DNA of 7,460 nucleotides from JBOIBN01 sp050739575 (GTDB lineage Bacteria; Pseudomonadota; Gammaproteobacteria; JAKDMP01): NCBI GenBank assembly GCA_050739575.1, contig JBOIBN010000098.1, positions 1 to 7,460 of the forward strand, read 5' to 3'. Shown piece by piece: positions 6,245 to 7,460 of this stretch (position 1 is its first letter; each line of letters starts with the position of its first letter). The notes under the pieces were generated by a model. It saw only the letters and a program-made list of their open reading frames with translations, ran no database searches and was not told where the DNA came from. The position numbers and the translations under genes were made by a program.

Positions 6245-7460
6245 CTACTGACTAAGGCTCGTCGCAAGCACCTTCGGCGTAACGAAGATCAGCAACTCGT
6301 CCTTGTTGTTCGTCGTCTGGGTTTCGCGAAAAAGCGCTCCCAACACCGGGATGTCGCCCAGGAACGGCACCTTGTTGACCGTAAGTTGCTGGGTGATCTC
6401 GTAGATGCCGCCGAGGACCACCGTATCGCCGTTGTCCACCAGCACCTGGGTGGTGACGTCGCGGGTGTCGATGCTCGGCACCGAACCGCCGTTTGCGGTC
6501 GGCACGTTTTGCCCGACGCTATCCTTGTGCACCTCGATATTCATCAGGATGCGGTTGTCGGGCGTGATCTGTGGCGTGACCTTGAGGCTCAGCACCGCCT
6601 TCTTGAACTGCACCGCGGTGGCACCGCTGGAGCTTGCGTTTTCATACGGAATCTCCACGCCCTGTTCGATTTCCGCCTGCTGCTGGTTGGCCGTGATGAC
6701 CCGCGGACTCGACACCACCTCGCCCTTACCCTCGGCCTGCATCGCGGAAAGTTCCAGATCCACGAGAAAATTCCTGTTCAGAATCGCGATCGCAAACTGA
6801 CCGAACGTGCCGGTGGTGGTGGGCACGTTGACGTTGAGCTGGTCGTTGAGGTTGGTCGGCGTCGGATAGGGCCCCGGAGACCCGGCGGTCTGACCGTTGA
6901 GCATCTGACCGATGCCGTTCAAATCGCCCGTGGTGGCAATGGTACTGTTCGCGCCCGTTTGCACACCGGTCACGCCGAATTGCACGCCGAGATCCCGTGC
7001 ATAGGTGTTGGTGGCGATCACGACCCGCGAATCTATGAGCACCTGACGCACCGGCACGTCGAGTACGCGAACGAGGGCACGCACCTGCGCGATGTGATCG
7101 TCGGTATCGTGAACGATGAGCGTGTTGGTGCGGGTATCGGTCGTGATCGTTCCGCGATCCGACAGGAGCGAATTCTTCTGCGTTTTGATGAGCATAGCGA
7201 GATCGGCGGCCTTGGCATAATTGATCTGGATGTAGGCGTTATCGAGCGGGACCAGATTCTGGATCTGGCCCTGGGCCTGCAACTGCTGTTGCTCCTGACG
7301 CGCGAATTCCGCCGCCGGCGCAATCAGGATCACGTCGCCGCTCTGCTGCATCGCCAAACCCTGGGTCTTGAGAATGATGGCGAGCGCCTGGTCCCAGGGC
7401 ACGTCGTGCAGGCGCAGCGTGATGTTGCCGCTCACGCTGCCCGACACCACGATGTTCTTG
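6245..7460 (-). CDS. pilQ: Type IV pilus secretin PilQ, C-terminal part (5' end outside window)
   Basis: PilQ forms the outer-membrane secretin pore through which type IV pili are extruded; it is also needed for twitching and often DNA uptake. The frame is open to the window edge. Counting from the GTG at 7450, residues 1-45 are the end of a secretin/TonB short N-terminal-like domain (VSGSVSGNITLRLHDVPWDQAL, a PilQ hallmark), followed by a Gln-rich linker at 51-64. A secretin N1 domain follows at about 66-135 (LVPLDNAYIQINYAKAADLA to RVLDVPVRQVLIDSRV). The secretin barrel spans about 215-395, with GEVVSSPRVITANQQQAEIEQG at 243-264, LVDNGDTVVLGGIY at 337-350 and the family signature VPFLGDIPVLGALFR at 361-375 and DELLIFVTP at 384-392. 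The stop is TAG at 6245-6247. AMIN domains and the signal peptide must lie upstream. Homology to GspD or other secretins is excluded by the PilQ-specific N-terminal motif and by the aroKB linkage. Confidence 0.96.
   Translation of the reverse strand, partial: KNIVVSGSVSGNITLRLHDVPWDQALAIILKTQGLAMQQSGDVILIAPAAEFARQEQQQLQAQGQIQNLVPLDNAYIQINYAKAADLAMLIKTQKNSLLSDRGTITTDTRTNTLIVHDTDDHIAQVRALVRVLDVPVRQVLIDSRVVIATNTYARDLGVQFGVTGVQTGANSTIATTGDLNGIGQMLNGQTAGSPGPYPTPTNLNDQLNVNVPTTTGTFGQFAIAILNRNFLVDLELSAMQAEGKGEVVSSPRVITANQQQAEIEQGVEIPYENASSSGATAVQFKKAVLSLKVTPQITPDNRILMNIEVHKDSVGQNVPTANGGSVPSIDTRDVTTQVLVDNGDTVVLGGIYEITQQLTVNKVPFLGDIPVLGALFRETQTTNNKDELLIFVTPKVLATSLSQ

Overview
The window looks like a chromosomal segment of a moderately GC-rich (about 60% by eye) proteobacterium. 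Four minus-strand genes run right to left: the 3' part of pilQ, an Ig-like-domain lipoprotein gene, aroK and aroB. The order pilQ-aroK-aroB is a hallmark of the pilMNOPQ-aroKB locus of Beta- and Gammaproteobacteria, so the host is very probably one of these. I cannot place it more finely from sequence alone.

Right part (4484-7460): the C-terminal two-domain core of the type IV pilus secretin PilQ, whose N-terminus lies beyond the window. It is followed after 33 bp by a gene for a 575-residue lipoprotein with a perfect lipobox, a poly-proline stalk, several Ig-like (Big/invasin-type) segments and two clear plus one degenerate calcium-loop-like motifs. This gene is an unusual guest between pilQ and aroK. 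A hairpin just after it looks like a weak intrinsic terminator and would separate pilus transcription from aroKB.

Middle (2556-4267): aroK (shikimate kinase) and aroB (3-dehydroquinate synthase), both with intact active-site motifs. They are translationally coupled: the aroB GTG start overlaps the aroK TGA stop. The two enzymes catalyse the fifth and second steps of the shikimate pathway to chorismate.

Left part (1-2555): accessory and decaying. Immediately downstream of aroB is the 5' part of a gene for a secreted FG-GAP/VCBS repeat plus SpvB-domain protein of the Tc-toxin/RHS type. It is damaged in three ways. Its signal peptide has no ordinary start codon in frame. One extra base at 2327-2329 shifts the frame after the first FG-GAP repeat, and the 171/172-bp spacing of the DNA repeats supports this. 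Its 3' end is cut off at about position 120 by the terminus of an IS3-family insertion sequence, whose transposase tail (plus strand, ending at 93) enters from the left edge. The nominal open frame runs on into antisense IS sequence to position 43.
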